Part shown: positions 35,323 through 44,241 of the stretch, piece after piece
How positions within the stretch are numbered: position 1 is the stretch's first letter
Layout of the letters: each line of letters starts with the position of its first letter
From: an uncultured Fusobacterium sp.
GTDB lineage: Bacteria > Fusobacteriota > Fusobacteriia > Fusobacteriales > Fusobacteriaceae
NCBI GenBank assembly: GCA_900541465.1
Contig: UQJY01000002.1
Coordinates: 1-64,000 of the forward strand
Reading direction: 5' to 3'
Length of the DNA stretch: 64,000 nt
The notes under the pieces: generated by a model
The model's database searches: none
What the model was told of the DNA's origin: nothing
The model's input: only the letters and a program-made list of their open reading frames with translations
Translations under genes and position numbers: made by a program

Positions 35323-35351
35323 TTGACAGCTGAATTTATTTGTGCTAAAAT
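35323..35351 (+). promoter_or_regulatory. Sigma-A promoter of the metF-metH operon
   Basis: TTGACA (35323-35328), 17-base spacer, TAAAAT (35346-35351), 27 bases before the riboswitch. Confidence 0.87.
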
Positions 35352-35377
35352 TCCTACAATAAAAAATTTATCCATGT

Positions 35378-35521
35378 AGAGAGGTGTAGGGACAGGCCCT
35401 TTGATACCTCAGCAACCTGCTTTTAAAAAAGTGTGGTGCTAATTCCTGATAGATGGTAATATCTCTAAAAACATTAGACTTCTTTTCATCTATCTTGGAA
35501 TAGATAAAAAGAAGTTTTTTT
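35378..35521 (+). promoter_or_regulatory. SAM-I (S-box) riboswitch with terminator
   Basis: The aptamer (35378-35466) shows the S-box hallmarks: P1 strand AGAGA pairing with TCTCT at the end, AGGGACAGGCCCTTTGAT, CTCAGCAACC, and GGTGCTAATTCC. The expression platform is a strong terminator: ACTTCTTTT (35478-35486) pairs with AAAAGAAGT (35507-35515), with an ATCTAT/ATAGAT upper stem and a T7 run. When SAM is high the aptamer should fold and stop transcription before metF-metH. Confidence 0.95.
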
Positions 35522-35567
35522 ATTTAAATTTTTAAATATATACAAATGTTTTTATGGGGGGAGATTT

Positions 35568-36449
35568 ATGAAAATTGCTAATCTGTTTACAAAGAAAAAA
35601 CCAACAATTTCTTTTGAGGTGTTTCCGCCGAATGAAATTTATTCTCTTGACGAGGTGTACAAAGTTATCGATGAACTTGCAGAACTTAAGCCTGATTTTA
35701 TAAGTGTAACTTACGGAGCCGGGGGAGCTACAAGAGGAAGAACAGTTGAGATTGCTTCAAAAATAAAAAATGAAAATCATATAGAAGCTCTTGCACATCT
35801 TACATGTATAGGAGCTGAAAAATCTGAAATAGATAATATTCTTTCAGAACTTGAAAAAAATAATATAGAAAATATTTTAGCTTTGAGGGGAGATTTTCCA
35901 AAAGATAAAACAGAGATAAAAACAGGAGATTTTTCTCATGCCTGTGACCTTGTAAAATATCTTAAAGGGAAAAAATCTTTTTCTGTGGGGGGAGCTTACT
36001 ATCCTGAAGGACATCAAGATACAAATGATTTATTAGACCTTTTCAATTTAAAAATAAAAGTTGATTCAGGGACAGATTTTTTAATTTCACAGATTTTCTT
36101 TGACAATGAGCAGTTTTATCAATTTAGAGATAAATTAAAAAAATTAAATATAAATATACCTCTTGTGGCAGGAATTATGCCTGTTACTAATGCAAAGCAG
36201 ATAAGAAAAATAACTTCTCTGTGCGGATGTACAATCCCTGATAAATTAAAAAAGATTTTAGACAGATATGAAAATAATCCAAAAGCACTTAAAGAAGCAG
36301 GAATTGCTTATGCAACAGAGCAGATAATTGATTTAATAACTTCTGACATAGATGGAATTCATCTTTATACAATGAATAAAGTTGAAACAGCTAAAAAAAT
36401 AATGGAGAGCATACAAAATATCAGAAAAGAATTTGAGGAGGCTGTGTAG
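35568..36449 (+). CDS. metF: Methylenetetrahydrofolate reductase
   Basis: A 293-residue flavoenzyme reducing 5,10-methylene-THF to 5-methyl-THF. PTISFEVFPPNE at the N terminus, VTYGAGGATRG, LALRGDFP and FDNEQFYQFRDKL are family motifs, and the size matches bacterial MetF without a regulatory domain. GGGGGAGAT precedes the ATG. First gene after the SAM riboswitch; it makes the methyl donor for metH, which follows directly. Confidence 0.95.
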   Translation: MKIANLFTKKKPTISFEVFPPNEIYSLDEVYKVIDELAELKPDFISVTYGAGGATRGRTVEIASKIKNENHIEALAHLTCIGAEKSEIDNILSELEKNNIENILALRGDFPKDKTEIKTGDFSHACDLVKYLKGKKSFSVGGAYYPEGHQDTNDLLDLFNLKIKVDSGTDFLISQIFFDNEQFYQFRDKLKKLNINIPLVAGIMPVTNAKQIRKITSLCGCTIPDKLKKILDRYENNPKALKEAGIAYATEQIIDLITSDIDGIHLYTMNKVETAKKIMESIQNIRKEFEEAV

Positions 36450-36450
36450 T

Positions 36451-39400
36451 ATGGGTTTTACAGATTTTGCAGAGGAGCTTCAAAAAAGAATTTTAGTTCT
36501 TGACGGTGCTACAGGAACAGCCATACAAAAATATAATTTAACAGATGAAGATTTTTTAGGTAAAAAAGGGTGTAATGAAATTTTAAATATTACAAGACCG
36601 GATATTATAAAAGAAATTCATTTAAAATATATGAAAGCCGGGGCAGATATTGTTGAAACAAACTCTTTTAACTGCAACAAAATTTCTATGGGAGATTATG
36701 ATTTAACAGATAAGGTCTATGAGCTTTCAAAAATTTCATCAGAAATTGCAAGAGAAGCAGCAGAGGAGTTTAGAAAAATTTCTGGAAAAAAAGTCTGGGT
36801 TGCAGGTTCTGTAGGACCTACAAGTAAAAGTGCTTCTATTCCTACAGGGGATATTCCTTATGAAAGAGGAGTTTCTTTTGGTGAACTTAAAGAGGCTTAT
36901 AAAGAACAGATAAAAGGTTTAATTGACGGAGGAGCAGAAATTATTCTTATTGAAACAATTTTTGACGGGATAAATGCAAAGGCGGCTCTTATTGGTGCAG
37001 AAGAAATTTTTGAGGAAATAGGAAAAATATTTCCTGTTATGATTTCTGCAACTGTAAATAAACAGGGAAAGCTTCTTTCCGGACAGAGTGCAGAATCACT
37101 TATAACTGCCCTTGACAGAGAATATATTATTTCTTTCGGGCTTAACTGCTCTTTCGGTGCAGAAGATTTAATTCCCATTGTAGAAAAAGTAAGCAGATTT
37201 ACAAATAAATATATATCACTTTATCCGAATGCAGGGCTTCCAGATGAAAACGGCGAGTATAAAGAAACACCTGAAATTACAGCAGGATTTTTAAAAAAAC
37301 TTGTTGACGGAAAAAATGTAAATATTTTAGGAGGGTGCTGCGGAACTCATTTCGGGCATATAGAAGAGATTTCAAAACTTGTTAAAGGGAAAGAGCCTAG
37401 AAAGCCAAATGAAAATTTAAAAAGAACTCATCTTCTTTCAGGAAATGAAATTTATGATTTTAAAGACAGATTTACTGTTGTAGGAGAAAGAAATAATGTT
37501 GCAGGTTCAAAAATTTTTAAGGAACTTATAGAGAAGAAAAATTATACTAAGGCCTTAGAAATTTCCCGTACACAGATTGAAAAAGGTGCTTCTGTAATTG
37601 ATATAAATATGGACGACGGGCTTCTTGTTTCACATGATGAGATGGAAAAATATTTAAGAATTGTCCAAAATGACCCTGTTGTTTCAAAAGTTCCAGTGAT
37701 GATTGACTCATCAGATTTTAAAACTATTGAAACAGCACTTAAAAATATTGCAGGTAAATCAATAGTAAATTCCATAAGTCTGAAAGAAGGAGAGGAAAAG
37801 TTTACTGCAAAAGCCAAAATTATAAAAAAATACGGGGCAGCTGTTGTTGTAATGGCATTTGATGAAAAGGGACAGGGAGTTTCATTTGAAAGAAAAATTG
37901 AAATATGCAGCCGTTCGTATAAAATTTTAAAAGATATAGGTTTTAATGACTGGGATATTGTTTTTGACCCTAACATTCTTACAATAGGAACAGGAAGTGA
38001 TGATGATAGATATAATGGAATAAATTATATCCGTGCCTGCAAGTGGATTAAAGATAATCTGAAATGCGGGGGAGTTGTAGGGGGGCTTTCAAATCTTTCT
38101 TTTGCATTCAGAGGAAATAACCCTCTTCGTGCTTCAATCCATTCTGTATTTTTAGATGAAGCCAAAACAAAAGGAATGAATTTTGCAATAATGAATCCCG
38201 GGGAAAAATCTCCGGAACTTTCTGAAAAAGAAATTTCTGTTATAGAAAATTTAATAAATGGAGAGGAAAACAGCTTAGATGATATTCTTTCGCTATCAAT
38301 AAAAAAATCTGAAACTTCTAAAAAAATTTTAAAGGAAGATACATTGGAAGAAAGAATACAAAATGCTCTTTTATATGGGGGAAGCACAACTTTTGAAGAT
38401 GATATTTCAGAAGCTCTAAAAAATTATTCTCCACTTGAAATCATTCAGGAAATTCTTATGAAAGGAATGGACAGAGTCGGAGAAATGTTTGAAAAAGGAG
38501 AACTTTATCTTCCACAGCTTATCCGTTCAGCAAGTGTTATGAATAAAGCTATTGATATTTTAACTCCTTTTTTAGAAAAAAATGATAAAGTTCAGACTAA
38601 GGGAAAAATTGTTATGGCAACTGTTGAGGGAGATGTCCATGATATAGGAAAAAATATTGTAGGAACAGTTTTAAAATGCAATGGATTTGAAATAATTGAT
38701 TTAGGGGTAATGGTTTCAAAAGAAAAGATATTTGAAACAGCTGTAAAAGAAAAAGCTGATGTTGTGACTTTAAGCGGGCTTATAAGTCCGTCGCTTAAAG
38801 AGATGGAAAAAGTTTTAAAAATCTTTGAAGAAGATAATCTAAATATTCCTGTTCTTATTGCAGGAGCAGCAGCTTCAAAGCTTCATACAGCAATAAAATT
38901 AGAGCCTCTTTATAAAGATAAAACTCTTTATGTAACAGATGCTCTTGATACTCTTTCAGCTGTAAATAAAATATGTTCAGATAAAAAAGAAGATTTTTTA
39001 AAAGAAAAATCAGAAGAGCTTCATTCTTTATCTGAAATTTATTATAATAATAAAAATATTGAAAAAAATATTTCAAAAAGCAATAAAAATACAAAATTTT
39101 TATCACCTGCAGTTGTTCCAAAAGAAACAGGAAAATATTATGCAGAATTTTTATTAAAAGATGTTGAACCATTTATAAAATATGGACTTATTTTTCATAA
39201 TCTAGGTGTAAAAAATACATCAGAAGAAGAGAGAGTTGAAAAAGATATTAAGATTATTTTGGATAAAATGAAATCAGAAAATGTTAAAGTAAAATGTTCT
39301 TTTGGTGTTTTCCCTTGTGAAAAAGAAGATGACAGTATAAAAATTTATGAAGATAAAAAAGAATATAAAATACCTCTTACAAGAGGGCATTATAAACCTG

Positions 39401-39780
39401 AAAATATTCTGCTTTCATTAAGTGATTTTTTCAATGAAAAAGATTATGCAGGAATGTTTGTTGTTTCTGTACAGAGTTCTTATTTTAAAGACGATGATTA
39501 TATGAAACTTCTTGAGACTTTAACTCTTACAAGAATAGCTGAAGCAGGGGCAGAATATCTTCAAAGATATGTGGATAAAAATTTATGGAAGACAAATATA
39601 AGACCTGTTCCGGGATACCCGTCTCTTCCAGAACATTCAATCAAGAAAACAGTTTTTGATTTAATTGAGGGAGAAAAAACAGGGGCAGAACTTACTTCAT
39701 CTTTTGCAATGAAACCTTTAAGTACAGTGTGTGGACTATATGTTGCAAACCCAAAAAGTTTTTATTTTAATATAAACTAA
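36451..39780 (+). CDS. metH: Cobalamin-dependent methionine synthase
   Basis: An 1109-residue modular enzyme moving the methyl group from methyl-THF through B12 to homocysteine. Order: homocysteine/zinc domain (LDGATGTAIQ; LNCSFGAED and GGCCGTHFGH give the zinc cysteines), pterin domain (VVGERNNVAGS onwards), cap and B12 domain with GDVHDIGKN (around residue 727), and a C-terminal activation domain with RPVPGYPSLPEHS. TTG 36433 is in frame, but GAGGAGG fits the ATG at 36451, one base after the metF stop. It depends on the corrinoid pathway seen at 2.5-5.6 kb. Confidence 0.96.
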   Translation: MGFTDFAEELQKRILVLDGATGTAIQKYNLTDEDFLGKKGCNEILNITRPDIIKEIHLKYMKAGADIVETNSFNCNKISMGDYDLTDKVYELSKISSEIAREAAEEFRKISGKKVWVAGSVGPTSKSASIPTGDIPYERGVSFGELKEAYKEQIKGLIDGGAEIILIETIFDGINAKAALIGAEEIFEEIGKIFPVMISATVNKQGKLLSGQSAESLITALDREYIISFGLNCSFGAEDLIPIVEKVSRFTNKYISLYPNAGLPDENGEYKETPEITAGFLKKLVDGKNVNILGGCCGTHFGHIEEISKLVKGKEPRKPNENLKRTHLLSGNEIYDFKDRFTVVGERNNVAGSKIFKELIEKKNYTKALEISRTQIEKGASVIDINMDDGLLVSHDEMEKYLRIVQNDPVVSKVPVMIDSSDFKTIETALKNIAGKSIVNSISLKEGEEKFTAKAKIIKKYGAAVVVMAFDEKGQGVSFERKIEICSRSYKILKDIGFNDWDIVFDPNILTIGTGSDDDRYNGINYIRACKWIKDNLKCGGVVGGLSNLSFAFRGNNPLRASIHSVFLDEAKTKGMNFAIMNPGEKSPELSEKEISVIENLINGEENSLDDILSLSIKKSETSKKILKEDTLEERIQNALLYGGSTTFEDDISEALKNYSPLEIIQEILMKGMDRVGEMFEKGELYLPQLIRSASVMNKAIDILTPFLEKNDKVQTKGKIVMATVEGDVHDIGKNIVGTVLKCNGFEIIDLGVMVSKEKIFETAVKEKADVVTLSGLISPSLKEMEKVLKIFEEDNLNIPVLIAGAAASKLHTAIKLEPLYKDKTLYVTDALDTLSAVNKICSDKKEDFLKEKSEELHSLSEIYYNNKNIEKNISKSNKNTKFLSPAVVPKETGKYYAEFLLKDVEPFIKYGLIFHNLGVKNTSEEERVEKDIKIILDKMKSENVKVKCSFGVFPCEKEDDSIKIYEDKKEYKIPLTRGHYKPENILLSLSDFFNEKDYAGMFVVSVQSSYFKDDDYMKLLETLTLTRIAEAGAEYLQRYVDKNLWKTNIRPVPGYPSLPEHSIKKTVFDLIEGEKTGAELTSSFAMKPLSTVCGLYVANPKSFYFNIN

Positions 39781-39957
39781 AAATTTAATTATCAGGTAAA
39801 AATATTGCTTTTTTTATTTCAAAACTTTTTCAGTTAAAATATTTTACAGTCTTTAAAACAGCAGTCAGAAAAATGAGCTTATTGTATTATTATAGATTTA
39901 ATGGTATCATTATTTTTGTGATTGTTTTTAAAAAATATTTAAAAAGAGGTTGCTTGA

Positions 39958-40743
39958 ATGAAAAATGCTGTTGGTTATATTCGTGTATCCAGCGAGAAAC
40001 AGGTAAAAGAAGGCGGCGGACTTGAAATTCAAAAAAAAGCAATAATTGAATTTTGTGAAAAAAATCAGATAAGACTTCTTGAGATTTTTTCAGATGAGGG
40101 AATTTCTGGTGCAGAAAATCTTGAAAAAAGAGATGGACTGGGGAGATGTTTCAGCTATCTGAGAAAATCGAAAGAGGATATAGAATGTATTATAGTTCAG
40201 AAGTTAGACAGGCTTGCAAGAGATACAATTCTTCTGGGCTATCTGGAGTTTGAATTAAAAAAATGCAAGTGTGAACTTCTGGCAGTGGATCAAAAATTTG
40301 ATGATGATCCTTCCGGAAAATTAATGAAAGATATAATAAGTGCTTTTGCTGCTTTTGAAAAGAATATGATTAATATAAGAACCATGAGCGGAAAAAAGAA
40401 CAAAGCAGAGAAAAGACTTTTTACAGGGGGCAAAATTCCATTTGGATACAAACTTGTAAATAGTGATTTCCTGCAGATTGATGAGAAAACAGCCCATATA
40501 GTTAAATGTATTTTTATGCTGAGAGGAAGAAAATTCTCTTACAGAAAAATATCAAGATATATAGAAAATGTTTTTTGCATTTCTCTGCATTTTACAACAA
40601 TAAAATATATTTTATCAAATAAAGTCTACATAGGAGAATTTACTCAAGAAAAGAAATACCGCATACCTGTTTCTCCTTTAGTAAGCAGAGAGGAATTTTA
40701 CAGAATAAACTCTCTGGCTGATATTGATGATGAAGACGAATAA
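39958..40743 (+). CDS. Orphan serine recombinase, short form
   Basis: A 261-residue site-specific recombinase. The resolvase catalytic domain has the nucleophile S11 in YIRVSSEKQ and the arginine motif KLDRLARD; a Recombinase domain follows (about 150-240; GGKIPFGYKL, NKVYIGEF). It lacks the zinc ribbon and coiled coil of large phage integrases (usually 450 residues or more). No phage genes, transposase or invertible segment are nearby. It may be a remnant or act on a distant site. Confidence 0.82.
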   Translation: MKNAVGYIRVSSEKQVKEGGGLEIQKKAIIEFCEKNQIRLLEIFSDEGISGAENLEKRDGLGRCFSYLRKSKEDIECIIVQKLDRLARDTILLGYLEFELKKCKCELLAVDQKFDDDPSGKLMKDIISAFAAFEKNMINIRTMSGKKNKAEKRLFTGGKIPFGYKLVNSDFLQIDEKTAHIVKCIFMLRGRKFSYRKISRYIENVFCISLHFTTIKYILSNKVYIGEFTQEKKYRIPVSPLVSREEFYRINSLADIDDEDE

Positions 40744-40757
40744 ATATTTTAATTAAT

Positions 40758-40817
40758 ATTAAAGCTGCTGTTTTTCTGTAAAATAATTAAATTTACAGAT
40801 ATTACAGCAGCTTTAAT
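40758..40817. terminator. Long bidirectional hairpin between recombinase and M15 gene
   Basis: ATTAAAGCTGCTGT (40758-40771) pairs perfectly with ACAGCAGCTTTAAT (40804-40817); an inner CTGTAAA/TTTACAG stem extends it. The right arm overlaps the stop codon of the minus-strand lipoprotein gene. It probably ends both convergent transcripts. Confidence 0.7.
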
Positions 40818-41298
40818 GTCTTTTTATAAAAGTCTGCTTTCTTTCAGTTCTTTTATTTTTTCTGAAAGAGATATGAACGTAATTTCTTCTTTTATAATAA
40901 ATCATCTGGTCGAAACTATAGCCGGATCTTTTTATTCTGTCAAAAGCTATTCTTGCATTTCCTTTTATTGTGAAATCCACTGCAAGCCCGTCTCTGTGGG
41001 CAGAAGTTGTGCTTCCTCCTATTATTCTGTTAAGGTTTGGGCTTCTGTACCAGCTATTTATTGTAAGAGGCTGTCCGACTATATTTCTTATTTTTTCCAT
41101 ACGTCCTGCAGTATATTTTATAGTTTTAAAATCTCCTCTGCTGGGATAATTTCTTACACCGTATTTTTTTGCTGTTCTGCTGTTTGTCGCTTCATAAAAT
41201 GTAAAATGTTTTGAAACTTTATAATTATTTTTCTTTTTTACTGTGGCACACCCTGTGAAAGAAAATATTATTAAAATTAAAATAAGAAATTTTTTCAT
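40813..41298 (-). CDS. Peptidase M15-like lipoprotein
   Basis: A 161-residue lipoprotein: signal peptide ending in FTGC, then a M15A-type D-Ala-D-Ala carboxypeptidase/endolysin fold. Zinc-site residues are likely in SAHRDGLAVDF and YVHISF; NSWYRSPNLNR is also typical. The C terminus is strongly basic. Phage endolysins share this domain, but the lipoprotein signal points to envelope-anchored peptidoglycan trimming. It lies next to the orphan recombinase, so a phage origin is possible but unproven. Confidence 0.78.
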   Translation of the reverse strand: MKKFLILILIIFSFTGCATVKKKNNYKVSKHFTFYEATNSRTAKKYGVRNYPSRGDFKTIKYTAGRMEKIRNIVGQPLTINSWYRSPNLNRIIGGSTTSAHRDGLAVDFTIKGNARIAFDRIKRSGYSFDQMIYYKRRNYVHISFRKNKRTERKQTFIKRH

Positions 41299-41505
41299 AG
41301 TTCGTCTCCTCTTAAGTAAAATATATTCTATATTATATCACAAGATTTATTTCACATTAAACATTTCTTTTTATTAAAAATAAATATAATTTGTAATTTT
41401 TCTGCTTACCATGTATAATATGTTATTACTGAAACATATTATACATAAATCAAAATAATTTTAAAATAAATATTATTTTTCATAATATAAGGAGTGAAGT
41501 TTAAA

Positions 41506-42357
41506 ATGATAAAAATGGGAAAAAGACAGAAGTTGAAAGTAAACAACTATACTGCTATTGGATTATATTTAGATGCTGAAACAGGAAACGAAGATGATAA
41601 CATTCTGCTTCCAAAAAATGAATTTGAAGATATGGAAGAAAAGCCTGAAATAGGAAGCGAGCTTGACGTACTTATATATATGGATTCAGAAGACAGACCA
41701 ATTGCCACACTTAGAAAGACAGCGGCAACAGTTGGAATGCTTGCAAAACTTACAGCAACAGATGTAAATGAAAGACTTGGAGCTTTTCTTGACTGGGGGC
41801 TTAAAAAAGAGCTTCTTCTTCCAAAAGGACAGGAAATCTGCAAAATAGAGCCTGGAAAAAAATATCTTGTAGGGCTTTATGAAGATAAAAAGGGACGTAT
41901 TTCTGCTACAATGAAAATTTACAGCTTTCTTCTTCCTTGTAAAGATTACAAGAAAAATGATGTGGTTACAGGAACAGTTTACAGCATAGATGAAAAAATT
42001 GGAGTTTTCGTTGCAGTTGACGACAGATATTTTGGAATGATTCCTAAAAATGAGTATTTCAAACATTTTAAAATAGGTGAAGAAGTAACAGCCAGAGTAA
42101 TAAGAGTCCGTGAAGACGGAAAACTTGACCTTGCTCCAAGAATGCTTGCTTATCAGCAGATGGACGAAGATTCAAAACTTATTTTTGAAAAGATGAAAAT
42201 CTTAAAAAGTGCTTTCTATTTTAATGATAAAACTTCTCCGGAAGAAATTTATGATTATTTTGGCATAAGCAAGAAAGCATTTAAAAGAGCAGTTGGAAAT
42301 TTATTAAAAGAAAATTTAATTGAAAAAACAGACAAAGGATTTGCTATAAAAAAATAA
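41506..42357 (+). CDS. CvfB-like S1-domain RNA-binding protein
   Basis: A 283-residue cytoplasmic protein with consecutive S1-like OB folds (GQKLKVNN-type start; TVGMLAKLTATDVNERLGAFLDWG; NDVVTGTVYSIDEKIGVFVAVDDRYFG) and a C-terminal winged helix (SPEEIYDYFGISKKAFKRAVGNL). This is the CvfB organisation, linked to RNA binding and virulence regulation in staphylococci. A GTG at 41494 overlaps the AAGGAG ribosome site, so the ATG at 41506 is used. Confidence 0.83.
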   Translation: MIKMGKRQKLKVNNYTAIGLYLDAETGNEDDNILLPKNEFEDMEEKPEIGSELDVLIYMDSEDRPIATLRKTAATVGMLAKLTATDVNERLGAFLDWGLKKELLLPKGQEICKIEPGKKYLVGLYEDKKGRISATMKIYSFLLPCKDYKKNDVVTGTVYSIDEKIGVFVAVDDRYFGMIPKNEYFKHFKIGEEVTARVIRVREDGKLDLAPRMLAYQQMDEDSKLIFEKMKILKSAFYFNDKTSPEEIYDYFGISKKAFKRAVGNLLKENLIEKTDKGFAIKK

Positions 42358-42402
42358 TTTATACTATATAATAAGTATTATATAAAATTTATATATAAAA
42401 AT

Positions 42403-42456
42403 AAAACCTGTTTATTTTAAAAGAGTTGTGTCTTTTTATAAATAAGCAGGTTTTTT
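42403..42456 (+). terminator. Terminator after the CvfB-like gene
   Basis: AAAACCTG-TTTATTT pairs with AATAAGCAGGTTTT, with an inner AAAAGA/TCTTTT stem, followed by a T run. Confidence 0.75.
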
Positions 42457-42617
42457 ATATATTTCTTATGTAACAGTTAATTTTCAATATCTTTCAAAAT
42501 ATCTGATTATTTTACATATTTTTATTTTTTAATTTGGAATTATTATAATTTTATAATATAATGTAAAGGTGTAAATTTTTTAGCAGGAAAAAATTAAATT
42601 TATATATGGAGGTTTTG

Positions 42618-44162
42618 ATGGAACAAAAAACTAAAAAGAGTTTTTTCAACAAGTTTCTTGACTTTGTTGAAGTCGGCGGAAATAAATTACCGCACCCTGT
42701 AACACTGTTTGTTATTTTATCAATTATCATTATTGTGGTTTCTGAAATTTGTGTCAGAGCTGGAGTAACAGTTACTTACACAGGATTTAACCAAAAAACA
42801 AAAGTTGTGGAAGAGATTACTCTTTCTGCAAGATCACTTATGAATGCTGAAGGTCTTAGATATATTTTTGATACTATGACACCTAACTTTACAAGCTTTG
42901 CTCCTCTTGGAACAGTTCTTGTTGCTATGATAGGGGTTGGAGTTGCTGAAGGAACAGGACTTATCCAGACAGTTCTTAAGAAAATGGTTATGTCTACACC
43001 TAAAAAACTTCTTACAGCTGTAATAGTTTTTGCAGGAATTATGTCAAACATAGCTTCTGATGCCGGATACGTTGTACTTATCCCTCTAGGAGCAATCATA
43101 TTCCTTTCAGTTGGAAGACACCCAATCGCCGGTCTTGCTGCTGCATTTGCCGGAGTATCTGGAGGATTCTCTGCTAACCTTTTAATCGGAACAATAGACC
43201 CACTTCTTGGAGGAATTACAACTGAGTCTGCAAGAATTTTTGCACCAGATTATTTTGTTCCTGCAACTGCAAACTGGTACTTTATGATGTTCTCTACAAT
43301 AATTATCACAGTTCTTGGAACATTTATCACTGAAAAAATAGTTGAGCCAAGACTTGGAGATTACAAAGGAACACACGATGTAGAAGTTATATCTGAGCTT
43401 AGCGATGTTGAGAAAAAAGGACTTAGATGGGCAGGAATTTCTCTTTTAATATTCGTACTTATAATGGGATATTTAACAGTTCCAGCAGATGCTGTGTTCA
43501 GAGTTAACGGTTCTTTAAATAAATTTATGGGTAACGGACTTTTAGTTGCTATCATGTTCTTCTTTATGATTCCTGGAATTGTTTACGGAGCAATTACAAA
43601 ATCTATAAAAAATGATAAAGATGTGGCAAATCTTATGGGTAATTCACTTGGAACATTAGGTGGATACCTTGCTCTTTCTTTTGCTGCAGCACAATTTATA
43701 GTATATTTCTCTTATACAAATCTTGGAACAATAGTTGCTGTTAAAGGAGCTGCTTTCCTTGAAGCAACAGGATTTACAGGATTTCCTCTAATCATAGGAT
43801 TTATACTTGTAACAGCATTTATAAACTTATTCATGGGATCTGCATCAGCTAAATGGGCAATTATGGCACCAGTATTTGTTCCTATGTTTATGAAAATAGG
43901 ATTTACTCCTGAATTTACTCAGGCTATGTACAGAATAGGAGATTCAAGTACAAATATAATTTCTCCATTAATGTCATACTTTGCATTTATAGTTGCTTAC
44001 TCTCAAAAATTTGGAAAAGAAAACGGAATGGGAACTCTTATTTCAACAATGCTTCCATTCTCAATGTGTTTCCTAGTTGTTTGGTCAATAGTTCTTGTTA
44101 TCTGGTACTTCTTAGGTCTTCCAATAGGTCCAGAAATCTATGCAACTATGCCGGCTCTTTAA
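42618..44162 (+). CDS. AbgT-family transporter
   Basis: A 514-residue inner-membrane transporter of the AbgT family (p-aminobenzoyl-glutamate uptake or sulfonamide efflux). About twelve hydrophobic segments; conserved stretches include GGNKLPHPVTLFVIL, SNIASDAGYVVLIPLGA, FSANLLIGTIDPLLGGIT and GSASAKWAIMAPVFVPM. GGAGG sits before the ATG at 42618; an upstream ATG overlaps it. It stands alone with its own terminator. Direction of transport is not determinable here. Confidence 0.9.
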   Translation: MEQKTKKSFFNKFLDFVEVGGNKLPHPVTLFVILSIIIIVVSEICVRAGVTVTYTGFNQKTKVVEEITLSARSLMNAEGLRYIFDTMTPNFTSFAPLGTVLVAMIGVGVAEGTGLIQTVLKKMVMSTPKKLLTAVIVFAGIMSNIASDAGYVVLIPLGAIIFLSVGRHPIAGLAAAFAGVSGGFSANLLIGTIDPLLGGITTESARIFAPDYFVPATANWYFMMFSTIIITVLGTFITEKIVEPRLGDYKGTHDVEVISELSDVEKKGLRWAGISLLIFVLIMGYLTVPADAVFRVNGSLNKFMGNGLLVAIMFFFMIPGIVYGAITKSIKNDKDVANLMGNSLGTLGGYLALSFAAAQFIVYFSYTNLGTIVAVKGAAFLEATGFTGFPLIIGFILVTAFINLFMGSASAKWAIMAPVFVPMFMKIGFTPEFTQAMYRIGDSSTNIISPLMSYFAFIVAYSQKFGKENGMGTLISTMLPFSMCFLVVWSIVLVIWYFLGLPIGPEIYATMPAL

Positions 44163-44183
44163 TAGGAAAAAATATTTTTAATA

Positions 44184-44215
44184 AAAAAGCCCGCAATATT
44201 TATTGCGGGTTTTTT
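44184..44215. terminator. Bidirectional terminator
   Basis: CCCGCAA (44190-44196) pairs with TTGCGGG (44203-44209), flanked by A and T runs. It closes abgT and can also stop the convergent MFS transcript. Confidence 0.9.
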
Positions 44216-44241
44216 CTAAATTTTTGTAAATTATTAAATAA

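Noticed and set aside
40758..40817. Recombination site for the serine recombinase
   Set aside because: The 14-bp inverted arms flank a loop and sit between convergent genes as a terminator would; serine recombinase sites are not expected to look like this.
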